A stretch of 64,000 nt of DNA from Streptomyces sp. NBC_00154. GTDB taxonomy: Bacteria; Actinomycetota; Actinomycetes; Streptomycetales; Streptomycetaceae. The DNA is taken from contig NZ_JAPEMI010000001.1 in the NCBI RefSeq assembly GCF_026342835.1, forward strand, positions 5,648,501 to 5,712,500, in the 5' to 3' direction. The notes beneath the pieces were generated by a model. That model did no database searches, was not told where the DNA came from, and saw nothing but the letters and a program-made list of their open reading frames with translations. Positions 26,901 through 34,003 of the stretch are shown one piece after another; the stretch's first letter is position 1; every line of letters begins with the position of its first letter. The translations under genes and the position numbers were made by a program.

Positions 26901-27454
26901 ACCCGCTCCCAGGCGTCGGTGAGTTCGTCGACGGATCGACAGGCCGACATGCCGATACCGCCGCCACCGCCGGTCGCCTTGAGCATCACGGGATAGCCGA
27001 TACGGTCGGCCGCCGCCAGCGCCGACGGCAGATCGGGGAGCAGCCCGGTGCCGGGGGCGAGCGGTACGCCCGCGGCCTCGGCGGCCGCGCGAGCGGTGTG
27101 CTTCGCGCCGAACAGCTCCAGCTGCTCGGCGGTCGGGCCGACGAAGACGATCCCCGCGTCCTCGCAGCGCCGGGCGAACCCGGCGTCCTCGGAGAGGAAG
27201 CCGTAGCCGGGGTGGATGGCTCCGGCCCCGGTGTCCTTGGCGGCCTTCAGGACCAGGTCGGCGTCGAGGTACGACTCCTTGGCGGGCGCGGGTCCGAGCC
27301 GTACCGCCGTGTCGGCGAGGCGGACATGGGGCGCTGAGCGGTCGGGGTCCGAGAAGACCGCGACCGTACGGAGACCGAGCCGGCGGGCGGTGCGGATGAT
27401 CCGTACCGCGATCTCGCCCCGGTTGGCCACCAGCAGTGTGTCGAAATTCGTCAT
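23930..27454 (-). CDS. Urea (or guanidine) carboxylase
   Basis: 1,174 residues. Order: biotin carboxylase (about 1-450; MTNFDTLLVANRGEIAVRI, ATGGGGGIGMS ATP-grasp loop, EHPVTEEIYGVDLVEW), KipA/AHS2-like domain (about 470-780), KipI/AHS1-like domain (about 790-1050), and a biotinyl domain with EAMKMES, biotin on Lys1135. The domain order matches urea carboxylase of DUR1,2 and the guanidine carboxylases that were long misnamed as urea carboxylases. The two upstream DUF1989-type genes favour guanidine (see finding). Start ATG overlaps the previous stop by 4 bases. Full length, no damage seen. Confidence 0.92.
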   Translation of the reverse strand: MTNFDTLLVANRGEIAVRIIRTARRLGLRTVAVFSDPDRSAPHVRLADTAVRLGPAPAKESYLDADLVLKAAKDTGAGAIHPGYGFLSEDAGFARRCEDAGIVFVGPTAEQLELFGAKHTARAAAEAAGVPLAPGTGLLPDLPSALAAADRIGYPVMLKATGGGGGIGMSACRSVDELTDAWERVQRVAAASFSSAGVFLERLVEDARHVEVQVFGDGRGRVVTFGDRDCSLQRRNQKVLEEAPAPGLPPHVRKQLTASAQDLCGAVGYRSAGTVEFVYDAARAEAYFLEVNTRLQVEHPVTEEIYGVDLVEWMLRLAQGDTDVVREPDAPRGHAVEARVYAEDPTRDHRPGAGLLTRVAFPEGVRVDTWVETGTEVTTSYDPMLAKVVAYGTDRAEALARLDTALAATRIDGIETNLGLVRAALADDRVRTAAHSTATLATVTDPTSRIEVVSGGTLTTVQDWPGRTGYWQVGVPPSGPMDDLSFRLGNTALGNDAGAPGLECTLQGPTLRFTHPTTVCVTGAPAPVSVDGEPVALWEPFTVPAGSTLAVGAPDGHGLRTYVLFAGGGLDVPGFLGSAATFTLGGFGGHGGRALRTGDVLHGGAVRASSTPVPDADRPHIGGSWHIGAAEGPHAAPEFFTEEDIHDFYAADWKVHFNSARTGVRLVGPKPRWARTDGGEAGLHPSNIHDTPYSVGAVDYTGDMPVLLGPDGPSLGGFVCPATVVTGERWKLGQLRPGDTVRFTPVTITGERRPDIVDGGILYRSDDVTYRRSGDDNVLVEYGPMQLDLALRMRVHALMEALTAAAVPGITGLTPGIRSLQIQTDPELLPQHRLLELLRTTEAALPPTDALTVPSRTVHLPLSWDDPATREAIARYMAGVRDDAPWCPWNIEFIRRVNGLGSVDDVYRTVFDAEYLVLGLGDVYLGAPVATPLDPRHRLVTTKYNPARTWTAENSVGIGGAYLCIYGMEGPGGYQFVGRTTQVWSGWQQRGAFEPGSPWLLRFFDRIKWYPVEADELLELRADIASGRFVPRIEEGEFSLARYEKFLADNADSIAGFRTRQGAAFSAERDAWEAAGEFARAEAATEPAPPAAEVTVPSGGRLVEAEFAASVWQLNVAAGDTVTAGQPLLALEAMKMESRIHAPADGIVVEILTRPGAQVEPGTALLVLAPPPTN

Positions 27455-28086
27455 GCGGTGGCCTCGCCGATGGTGGCTTCGACGGCCGTCGGGTCGAAGC
27501 CGTTGCAGGGGTTGTTGATCTGGGGGCAGTTGGAGACCAGGACCAGGACGTCCCGTTCGGCGCGCAGGGTGACCCGCAGACCGGGGGCGGAGATGCCGTC
27601 GACGATGCCGAGCGTGCCGTCCTTCTCCACGGGGACGTTCATGTACCAGTTGATGTTGGAGACCAGATCGCGCTTGCCGAGCCCGTGCCGGGCGCCCTCC
27701 GCGAGGAAGTTGTCCACACAGGCGTGCTGCGACCAGGTGTGGTGCCCGTAGCGCAGGGTGTTGGACTCTTTGGAGCAGGCGCCGCCGACCGTGTCGTGGC
27801 GGCCGCAGGTGTCCTCGGTGACCGTCATCAGCGGGGTGTGCTCGTTGGACAGCAGCACGCTGCCGGTGGTGAGGAAGATGCTGCCCTGTGCGTGGACGGT
27901 GTCCGGGGCGCTGTAGCGGACAGTGGTGTCCTGGGCGTCGTACACCAGGAAGTCCACGGCCTGGTTGCCGTGCAGATCGGTCAGCGTGAGCTGTTCGCCG
28001 GCGCGGACAACGGCGGACCAGGCGGCCCGCGCGGGGATCACGTCGGAGCTGCGGACGGTGCTGGTGACACTGGTGGCGACGGTCAT
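27451..28086 (-). CDS. Urea carboxylase-associated protein 2 (DUF1989; CgdB-like)
   Basis: 211 residues from ATG 28086, overlapping the UAAP1 gene upstream (ATGA) and the carboxylase downstream (ATGA). The DUF1989 pattern is clear: LHGNQAVDFLVYDAQDTTVRYS, EDTCGRHDTVGGACS, NINWYMNVPV, VLVLVSNCPQINNPCNG. In guanidine-using bacteria this pair forms carboxyguanidine deiminase (CgdAB), giving allophanate. Conserved Cys, His and Asp in CGRHD are probable metal or catalytic residues. Four-base overlaps on both sides show strict co-translation. Confidence 0.88.
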   Translation of the reverse strand: MTVATSVTSTVRSSDVIPARAAWSAVVRAGEQLTLTDLHGNQAVDFLVYDAQDTTVRYSAPDTVHAQGSIFLTTGSVLLSNEHTPLMTVTEDTCGRHDTVGGACSKESNTLRYGHHTWSQHACVDNFLAEGARHGLGKRDLVSNINWYMNVPVEKDGTLGIVDGISAPGLRVTLRAERDVLVLVSNCPQINNPCNGFDPTAVEATIGEATA

Positions 28087-28901
28087 GCGAGCCCCCTGGC
28101 GGTGAGGAAGTCTTGCGTGTTGAGGAAGGCCCGGCGGCCCTCCGGTGCGGCGTCCCAGAGCGGGTCCCCGGGCGCAGTCGGCCGGGCGCGCCAGGCCAGC
28201 ACCTCCAGCGGGGTGCAGACGTAGTCGGGGCGTGGGTCCAGCGGATGCGGGACGTTGGCGATGAGCACGGTCAGGTCCTGCTCGGCGCGGAGCGTCACCG
28301 ACGCGCCGGGTCCGGCGGAGCCGGTGAAGTCCAGGGCGCCGTCCTCACGTACCTCGACACCCTGGAAGAAGGAGAGCGACGGCGGCAGATCGCGCGGCCC
28401 GAGCCCGTTCTTCGCGGCAGCGAGCTTCAGCAGCTCCCGGCCGGCCGGGGACGGCGACTGCGGGGTGCCGTCCCCGTACCGCGCGGTGTTGCGTACGAGG
28501 GTCGACGTGCCGCACAGGGCATCGTGTCGGCCCGAGCTGTCGGCGACCACCGAGGCGAGGACCCGCCCCTGGTCGGAGAGGAGCAGCCGGTCGGCGCCCA
28601 GGTAGGCGTTCCACTGGACCTTGACGGTGTCCGCGGAGTTGAGCCGCTCCCAGGGGCGCCCGTCCACGTACAGCAGCAGATGGGCGCAGGCGTCGCCCGC
28701 GAGATCGGTGAGCCGGAGCTCGGTGCCGCGGGCGAGTACCCGGTGGGTGTAGTTGCCCCCTGCCACGGTCTCGGCCCAGACCGGTGTGCCGGGGACGGCC
28801 GCGGGCCAGTCGCTCGCGGGCACCACCGGCATGGTTCCGGTACGGGTGCCGTGCTGGGCGCGGGCATGGTCCCGGGCTCCGTGTGTCGTCGCTGTCGCCA
28901 T
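28083..28901 (-). CDS. Urea carboxylase-associated protein 1 (DUF1989; CgdA-like)
   Basis: 272 residues from ATG 28901 with GGAGGGG six bases upstream; a longer frame to 29027 would cover the operator. Paralogue of the next gene: LTDLAGDACAHLLLYVDGRPWERLN, VADSSGRHDALCG, LIANVPHPLDPRPDYVCTPLEV. First gene of the operon, with the 22-bp palindrome (28981-29002) about 80 bases upstream. Together with UAAP2 it most likely deiminates carboxyguanidine. The family was first named only from its company with urea carboxylase. Confidence 0.87.
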   Translation of the reverse strand: MATATTHGARDHARAQHGTRTGTMPVVPASDWPAAVPGTPVWAETVAGGNYTHRVLARGTELRLTDLAGDACAHLLLYVDGRPWERLNSADTVKVQWNAYLGADRLLLSDQGRVLASVVADSSGRHDALCGTSTLVRNTARYGDGTPQSPSPAGRELLKLAAAKNGLGPRDLPPSLSFFQGVEVREDGALDFTGSAGPGASVTLRAEQDLTVLIANVPHPLDPRPDYVCTPLEVLAWRARPTAPGDPLWDAAPEGRRAFLNTQDFLTARGLA

Positions 28902-28980
28902 GGCTGGCCCCTCCGGCTCGACGTGCCTGTGTCGATCGCGCACTGCGGTCGCGCGCCTCTGTGGTGCAATTCCGTCGTGC

Positions 28981-29002
28981 ATTTCTGTCGCGTGACAGAA
29001 AT
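28981..29002. promoter_or_regulatory. Palindromic operator upstream of the urea/guanidine operon (site A)
   Basis: Perfect inverted repeat ATTTCTGTC-GCGT-GACAGAAAT in the gap between UAAP1 (-) and tetR (+). Read on the minus strand, CCTAATTTCTGTCA runs into the repeat. The same 14 bases, and most of the second half, recur upstream of the oxygenase operon at 34885-34906. Confidence 0.75.
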
Positions 29003-29101
29003 TAGGACGCGGGCGAGTCGGGGCCATTGCCCGTCCGTTGCACGGGAGTTACCGAGTGCTCACCAAGATCCGGCCGGGCACGGATGTGCGACGATCGGCC
29101 C

Positions 29102-29734
29102 ATGTCCACCACCGGGAGACGGGTCGGCCGGCCGCGCGCCCAGCAGCGCGCGGACAGCGGACTGTCCGCGCGCGAAGAACTGCTGACTGCCGCCGCCGAG
29201 CTGTTCACCACCCGCGGATACGCGGCGACCACCACCCGGGCCGTCGCGGAACGGGCCGGCATGCGGCAGGCGACGATGTACCACTACGTCGCGGGCAAGG
29301 AGGACCTCCTGGCAGAGCTCCTGGGATCCACGGTCACTCCGTCGTTGGCGCTGGCCGGGAAGCTGCTCGCCGACGATGCGACGGCCGCCGAGGACCGGCT
29401 GTGGGAGCTCTGTCGCTCCGACGTGGCGCTGCTGTGCGGCGGGCCGTACAACCTGGGCGCCCTGTACGTACTGCCCGAGGTGCGGGCCGAGCGATTCGAC
29501 GGCTTCAACAGGGTGCGGGACGAGCTCAAGGAGGCGTACGGGACGCTGCTGGCGGCGACCCGTGCGGGGGCCGCGCTGGACGAGGGGGAACTGGCGCTCC
29601 GTACCGATCTGGTCTTCGGGCTCATCGAGGGCGTGATCCTGGTCCGGCGCTCGGGGCCGGAACGACCGGTGGCCGCGTTCGCGGCGGCGACGGCGGATGC
29701 GGCGTTGAGAATTGTGGGGACGCGGCCCGACTGA
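29102..29734 (+). CDS. TetR-family regulator
   Basis: 210 residues from ATG 29102 (MSTTGRRVGRPRAQQ); no clear ribosome-binding site, so it may be leaderless or start upstream at 29027. TetR HTH at about 22-68: EELLTAAAELFTTRGYAATTTRAVAERAGMRQATMYHYVAGKEDLL. The C-terminal ligand domain (LRTDLVFGLIEGVILVRRSG) is generic. It is divergent from the urea/guanidine operon with the palindrome between them, and is therefore the best candidate to bind sites A and B. The effector is unknown; guanidine, urea or an intermediate would be logical. Confidence 0.88.
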   Translation: MSTTGRRVGRPRAQQRADSGLSAREELLTAAAELFTTRGYAATTTRAVAERAGMRQATMYHYVAGKEDLLAELLGSTVTPSLALAGKLLADDATAAEDRLWELCRSDVALLCGGPYNLGALYVLPEVRAERFDGFNRVRDELKEAYGTLLAATRAGAALDEGELALRTDLVFGLIEGVILVRRSGPERPVAAFAAATADAALRIVGTRPD

Positions 29735-29899
29735 CGGGCCCGCCCGCCCGGCCAGGGGGCGTGTGCCTTCGGGGCCGGACCGTGCCTCGGCCGGCATGCG
29801 CGGTGCGGACGGGGCGCGCCTGGGCCGGCCCGCTCGGTGCGGACCGGCCCGGGGCTTTCCGTCCTCCGTTCCTCCCGGCGGCGATCCGCCGGGCAGGTG
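29735..29899. other. Gene-free GC-rich spacer
   Basis: 165 bases between convergent tetR and the SPW gene. Very GC-rich with short repeats (CGGTGCGGAC twice). I see no gene, no RNA and no clean terminator stem. Confidence 0.5.
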
Positions 29900-30337
29900 C
29901 TAGGTCCGACTGCTCTTCATCGAGGCACCGACGCATACCAGCCCGAGCAGCAGCGCCAGACCGCCGATGACGACGTTGTTGATGATGACGCCCATGTCGG
30001 GGCTGCTGCCGACGATCCACGGCGACAGGATCATCCAGATGCCCATGGCGCAGATGGCCCAGCTCAGGCCGTACATCCGGGCCGGCATCACGGTGAACCC
30101 GAGTCCCAGCACCGCGATCGCGATCCCCATGATCAGGTTGTGCTGCACGAGTGTGGGCTGGCTCGCGGTGAAGTGGAGCACCCAGGGCGAGATGGCGCAG
30201 TAGAGGCCGACGAGGAACACCGGCCCGTCCACGAGTGCCACATCGCGACCGCCGAGCATGCGGGCATAGCGTTCCCGCATTTCGGAAACATCCGGGTGAC
30301 TGGTTATGTCAGCGCGGGTGTGTGAGACGTTGGACAT
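29900..30337 (-). CDS. SPW-repeat membrane protein
   Basis: 145 residues from ATG 30337 with AAGGAGACG upstream. Two SPW repeats are visible, ISPWVLHF and LSPWIVGSS, each within a pair of transmembrane helices (four in all: VFLVGLYCAISPWVL, IMGIAIAVLGLGFTV, LSWAICAMGIWMILSPWI, VIINNVVIGGLALLLGLVCV). The function of the family is unknown. The N-terminus is polar (SHTRADITSHPDVSEMRERY). It is downstream of the ADP-ribosylglycohydrolase gene by 110 bases and has its own leader, so probably a separate unit. Confidence 0.85.
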   Translation of the reverse strand: MSNVSHTRADITSHPDVSEMRERYARMLGGRDVALVDGPVFLVGLYCAISPWVLHFTASQPTLVQHNLIMGIAIAVLGLGFTVMPARMYGLSWAICAMGIWMILSPWIVGSSPDMGVIINNVVIGGLALLLGLVCVGASMKSSRT

Positions 30338-30447
30338 GAGAGTCGTCTCCTTCGATCCTGCAGGCCCGACCGCGGAGGGTGAAGTGCGGTAGGCGCCTCC
30401 TCCGACCATTCTGCGCTTACATGGGCCTTATGTGCATGTTTCGGCCC

Positions 30448-31407
30448 CTAGGAACTGTGCGAATCCAGGCCACGGGCCAGGGCCGTCAGCTCTGCCGTTC
30501 GCAGGACCCGGCCCTCGTACCCCGGCAGCGGGACATGCAGCGGCTCCGTCCAGCGCGACGGGATCGCATCCCTCCCGTGCACCGCCCCGGCCAGGCCGCC
30601 GGTGACAGCCGCGACCGTGTCGGTGTCCCCGCCCACGTCGATGGCGGCCGCCAACGCGGCCTGGAAGGTACGTGTCGTACGCAGCGCCCAGACAGCGGTG
30701 CCCAGACACGGCCACACCGCCCCGTTGAACTCCGTCGCCAGGCCGGGGTGCCAGTCGGGCGCGAGGACCGTCGCCCAGCGTTCGCGCTGGTCGTCGTGTA
30801 CGGCGGCGAGGGCGCCCGGGAGGGCGGTGAGCGGGTCGTCGCCGTTCAGTGCCACCCGGATCAGGTCATGGAGGACGGCGGTGCCCTCCCAGGCGGCCCG
30901 GTCGCCGTGCGTCAGTGCCGCGATCCGGCGGGCGGCGTCCATTGTCGCCGCCCGCGCCGCCGGCTCCGGGCCGTCGGCGCGGGCGAAGTACACGGCAGAG
31001 GTCGCCGCCCGCATGAGCGAACCGTTGCCCGCCGCACGCCCGTCGACCTGGAAGTGGAGTGCGGCGGCCAGGTCCCAGGGATCGCCGCTCGTCAGGACGT
31101 ACTCGGTCTGCAGGCCGATGTCCTTCGGCTCACCCGCCGCCCACCGCCGGAACCTGCCGAACATGTCGGCGAGGTCGAGCCCGTCCCGCTCCAGCAGGGA
31201 CTCGCCGACCAGGACAGCCATCTGGGTGTCGTCCGTCGCCTCGCCCGGATCCCAGCCGCCGCCCCCGCACATCGCGCCGACGCCCTCCGGGAACCGGGCC
31301 GTGTACACGCCGGCGGGACCGAACTCGAACGGCGCCCCGAGCGCGTCCCCGACCGCCGATCCGACGACGGCGCCCACCGCCCGGCCCTGCCTGCTCCCCT
31401 GATCCAT
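30448..31407 (-). CDS. ADP-ribosylglycohydrolase-family protein
   Basis: 319 residues from ATG 31407. DraG/ARH fold with the metal-binding motifs GSAVGDALGAPFE, ATDDTQMAVLV, GNGSLMRA and DVGGDTDTVAAVTGGLAGA. All acidic ligands of the binuclear Mg/Mn site are present, so it should be an active hydrolase, on ADP-ribosyl-arginine, ADP-ribosyl-ADP-ribose or a small ribosylated molecule. It is 4 bases behind the APC permease stop and thus the last gene of the operon that starts at 34851. Several ARH-fold enzymes in catabolic operons act on small molecules and not on proteins, which would fit here. Confidence 0.85.
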   Translation of the reverse strand: MDQGSRQGRAVGAVVGSAVGDALGAPFEFGPAGVYTARFPEGVGAMCGGGGWDPGEATDDTQMAVLVGESLLERDGLDLADMFGRFRRWAAGEPKDIGLQTEYVLTSGDPWDLAAALHFQVDGRAAGNGSLMRAATSAVYFARADGPEPAARAATMDAARRIAALTHGDRAAWEGTAVLHDLIRVALNGDDPLTALPGALAAVHDDQRERWATVLAPDWHPGLATEFNGAVWPCLGTAVWALRTTRTFQAALAAAIDVGGDTDTVAAVTGGLAGAVHGRDAIPSRWTEPLHVPLPGYEGRVLRTAELTALARGLDSHSS

Positions 31408-31411
31408 GGGG

Positions 31412-32941
31412 TCAGCGTAGGGAGACCGAGCTGCTCCGGTACACCCGATATGCCGCGCCCACCAGGACCGTCGCGGTCAGGAACAGGACCGTGAACCACT
31501 GGAAGTACCAGTGCCCGCCCGCAGGGTCGTACACCGCGGCCCGCGGCCAGGCCAGATTGACGGTCATCACCAGCCCGTACAGCAGCGCGAGCGCGTTGAC
31601 GGCAATGCCCCACCGGCCCAGCGAGAACAGCGGCCGGCCCGTCTCGTCCACGGCGTCCGTCCGCGCGGCGTACGTACCGCGCAGCCGGCGGACCAGCAGC
31701 GGACCCGTCACCAGCGAGTACGCGAGGTACAGCATCACTATGCAGGTGGTGCCGATCGCCAGGAACGCGTCGGGCGAGGCGAAGTTGAGCAGCAGCAGGA
31801 CCGCCGAGAGCACGCCCACGACGACCGCCGGGGCTGTCGGCATACCGGTACGCGCGTTGACCTTCGCCAGCGGACCGGAGCACGGCAGCCGGCCGTCGCG
31901 AGCCATCGAGAACAGCATCCGGCAGGCCGCCGTCTGCACGGCGAGGGTCGCCACGGCGATGGCGATCACCACGTCCACCAGGAGCACCCGGCCGACTCCG
32001 TCGCCGAGACTGCTGGTCAGCACGTAACTCATGCCGTCGACCGCGAGATGACCGTCGGTCAGGCTGGGCGCCGCCAACAACCCGCCCAGCACCAGCAGCC
32101 CGCCGAGCAGACCGGCCGCGCCCAGGGCGGAGAGGATGGTGCGCGGTGCGGTACGGCGCGGGTCGCGGGTCTCCTCGCTCATCTCGCCCGCGCTGTCGAA
32201 GCCGATCATGACGTACGCGGCCGTGAACGAACCCACCAGCAGCGCGCCGAACACGCCCGTCCCGGCGCCACCGGTATGGAAGGTGACGGACGGGGTGCGT
32301 TCCGAGTGGGTGAGGAGCAGCACCACGATCAGCACGGCGCCGATGATCTCGGCGGTGACACCGACCCGGTTGATGAGCGACATGACGCGGTTGTCGACGA
32401 TGTTCACCAGCGTGGTGAGGACCAGCAGGATGGTGCCGAGCAGCGCCGCGTTCATGGCACCCGTCGGGGACAGCGGTGCGGGGTCGCCGCCGATCAGCTG
32501 GAACCCCGACCAGATGGGCGGCATCACCATCTGCAGGGCCAGCGCGGCTGCGGCGACCACCACGATCTGGCCGATGACCATGATCCAGCCCGCGAACCAG
32601 CCGAAGGTCGGGTTGGACAGCCGCGACGACCACTGATAGATCGCGCCGGATATCGGGTAGCGAGCGGCGAGTTCGGCGAAGCAGGCGGCGACCAGCAGTT
32701 GGCCGATCAGCACCGCGGGCCACGCCCAGAAGAAGACCGGGCCGCCGAAGGAGTAGCCGACGGCGAAGAACTGGAACACCGTCGTCAGCACCGAGATGAA
32801 CGAGAAGCCCGCGGCGAACGAGGCGTAGCGGCCGAGGCTGCGGTGGAGCTCCTGGCGGTAGCCGAACTCCTGCAGGGGAGAGCCGGATTCGGCGGGGACG
32901 GGTGGATCGGGAAGTACGTCGGTGGGGGCGGTGACGGACAT
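31412..32941 (-). CDS. APC-superfamily amino acid/amine permease
   Basis: 509 residues from ATG 32941. Twelve or more transmembrane segments. Family marks: FGYRQELHRSLGRYASFAAGFSFISVLTTVF at the N-terminus, FAELAARYPISGAIYQW (substrate-site helix), VMIGFDSAGEMSEETRDPRRTAPRTIL (the E-E-T loop), MARDGRLPCSGPLAKVNARTGMP. This last pattern is typical of the amino acid-choline/GABA/uracil-type (ACT) group. It lies 42 bases after the oxygenase gene. The likely cargo is the amino acid or guanidino compound handled by that oxygenase. Confidence 0.9.
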   Translation of the reverse strand: MSVTAPTDVLPDPPVPAESGSPLQEFGYRQELHRSLGRYASFAAGFSFISVLTTVFQFFAVGYSFGGPVFFWAWPAVLIGQLLVAACFAELAARYPISGAIYQWSSRLSNPTFGWFAGWIMVIGQIVVVAAAALALQMVMPPIWSGFQLIGGDPAPLSPTGAMNAALLGTILLVLTTLVNIVDNRVMSLINRVGVTAEIIGAVLIVVLLLTHSERTPSVTFHTGGAGTGVFGALLVGSFTAAYVMIGFDSAGEMSEETRDPRRTAPRTILSALGAAGLLGGLLVLGGLLAAPSLTDGHLAVDGMSYVLTSSLGDGVGRVLLVDVVIAIAVATLAVQTAACRMLFSMARDGRLPCSGPLAKVNARTGMPTAPAVVVGVLSAVLLLLNFASPDAFLAIGTTCIVMLYLAYSLVTGPLLVRRLRGTYAARTDAVDETGRPLFSLGRWGIAVNALALLYGLVMTVNLAWPRAAVYDPAGGHWYFQWFTVLFLTATVLVGAAYRVYRSSSVSLR

Positions 32942-32983
32942 GGCAGCACCTGCTCTCAGGGCGGGGAGGTGAAGGGAGGGTGT

Positions 32984-34003
32984 TCAGGAACGAGGGGCGT
33001 GGCGTGCTTCCTGGCCGAACGAGGAGAGGGGCAGGGCGCCCGCGGGCAGCGTCGTCTCGCCGTCGGCCAGTCGTCGCCCGAGGTAGCCGAAGGTCTGGAC
33101 GGTCTGCGCGTAGAGGTGCTCGCCGGCGACGACACCGGGGCGCGCGGGCCTGCCGGGACCGGTGAAGGCGGGCAGCGGGGCGATGGGGGTGTCGTAGTCG
33201 ACTGTGCAGAACAGCGGGAAGGAGTAGCGCTCCTCGGTGACCTTGCGAACCCGATGGGAGGTGGCGGCGAACTCGCCGTTGGTCCAGAGCTCCAGCAGGT
33301 CACCGGTGTTGACGACGAAGCAGTCGTCCAGCGGCGGTGCGTCGATCCACTCGCCGGCGCCGTTCATCACCTCCAGGCCGGGGGCGGTGGGGCGCAGCAG
33401 GGTGAAGCATTCGTAGTCGGTGTGGGCGCCGATGCCGGGGCGGTCCTCCGCCGTCGGGTCGTACGGGTAGTGGATCAGCCGGAGCTGGCTGGTGGGTCGG
33501 GTGAGATACGGGGCGAACGCGTCCCGGGGCAGACCGAGCGCCTCGGCGAAACCGCCGAACAGGGTGTGGCCCAGGGCGAGGACGGCGTCGTACCAGGCGG
33601 TGACCGGCTCACGGAACCCGGACAGTGCCGGCCACTGATTGGGGCCGAGCAACGGACCGGTGGCGTCGGGGAGTTCGAGGGAGAGGTCGAAGGCCTCCTT
33701 GCGGTCGGCGGTGGCGCCGGCGAAGACTTCCTCGCCCTCGGGGACGTAACCGCGATGGTTGGACGACTTCCCGATCCAGCAGGCCATCTTCTCCTCGACG
33801 GGCCTGGCGAAGAACGCCTTCGCGGCGTCGAGCAGCCGGTCGAAGAGCGCGGGGTCGATGCCGTGCCCCGAGAGGTAGAGGAAGCCGGTGTCACGGGCGG
33901 CGCGTCCCAACTCGGCCACGGCGTAGGCGCGTTCTTCGAGGCGACCGGTGCGCAGGGCCGTGATGTCCACGACCGGGAGCTCGGTGAAGGAGGTCGGGGA
34001 CAT
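32984..34003 (-). CDS. 2-oxoglutarate/Fe(II) oxygenase, isopenicillin N synthase-like
   Basis: 339 residues from ATG 34003, overlapping the previous stop by one base (TGATG). N-terminal DIOX_N region (LPVVDITALRTG, ARDTGFLYLSGHGID) and jelly-roll core. Iron ligands His194, Asp196 (GAHTDYECFTLL) and His250 (TSHRV); Arg259-x-Ser261 (RYSFP) binds 2-oxoglutarate. NTGDLLELWTNG is family-standard. Substrate is unknown. Co-operonic with an amino acid permease and sharing an operator with the urea/guanidine operon, it may oxidise a guanidino- or ureido-containing compound; this is inference. Confidence 0.9.
   Translation of the reverse strand: MSPTSFTELPVVDITALRTGRLEERAYAVAELGRAARDTGFLYLSGHGIDPALFDRLLDAAKAFFARPVEEKMACWIGKSSNHRGYVPEGEEVFAGATADRKEAFDLSLELPDATGPLLGPNQWPALSGFREPVTAWYDAVLALGHTLFGGFAEALGLPRDAFAPYLTRPTSQLRLIHYPYDPTAEDRPGIGAHTDYECFTLLRPTAPGLEVMNGAGEWIDAPPLDDCFVVNTGDLLELWTNGEFAATSHRVRKVTEERYSFPLFCTVDYDTPIAPLPAFTGPGRPARPGVVAGEHLYAQTVQTFGYLGRRLADGETTLPAGALPLSSFGQEARHAPRS

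Noticed and set aside
28902..29101. ykkC guanidine riboswitch before UAAP1
   Set aside because: Looked for because of the operon; no long paired leader with the conserved ACGR/GG blocks could be seen, and the stretch is taken up by the palindrome.
29735..29899. Possible terminator or small RNA in the GC-rich spacer
   Set aside because: Only short imperfect repeats; no stem longer than chance for this base composition.
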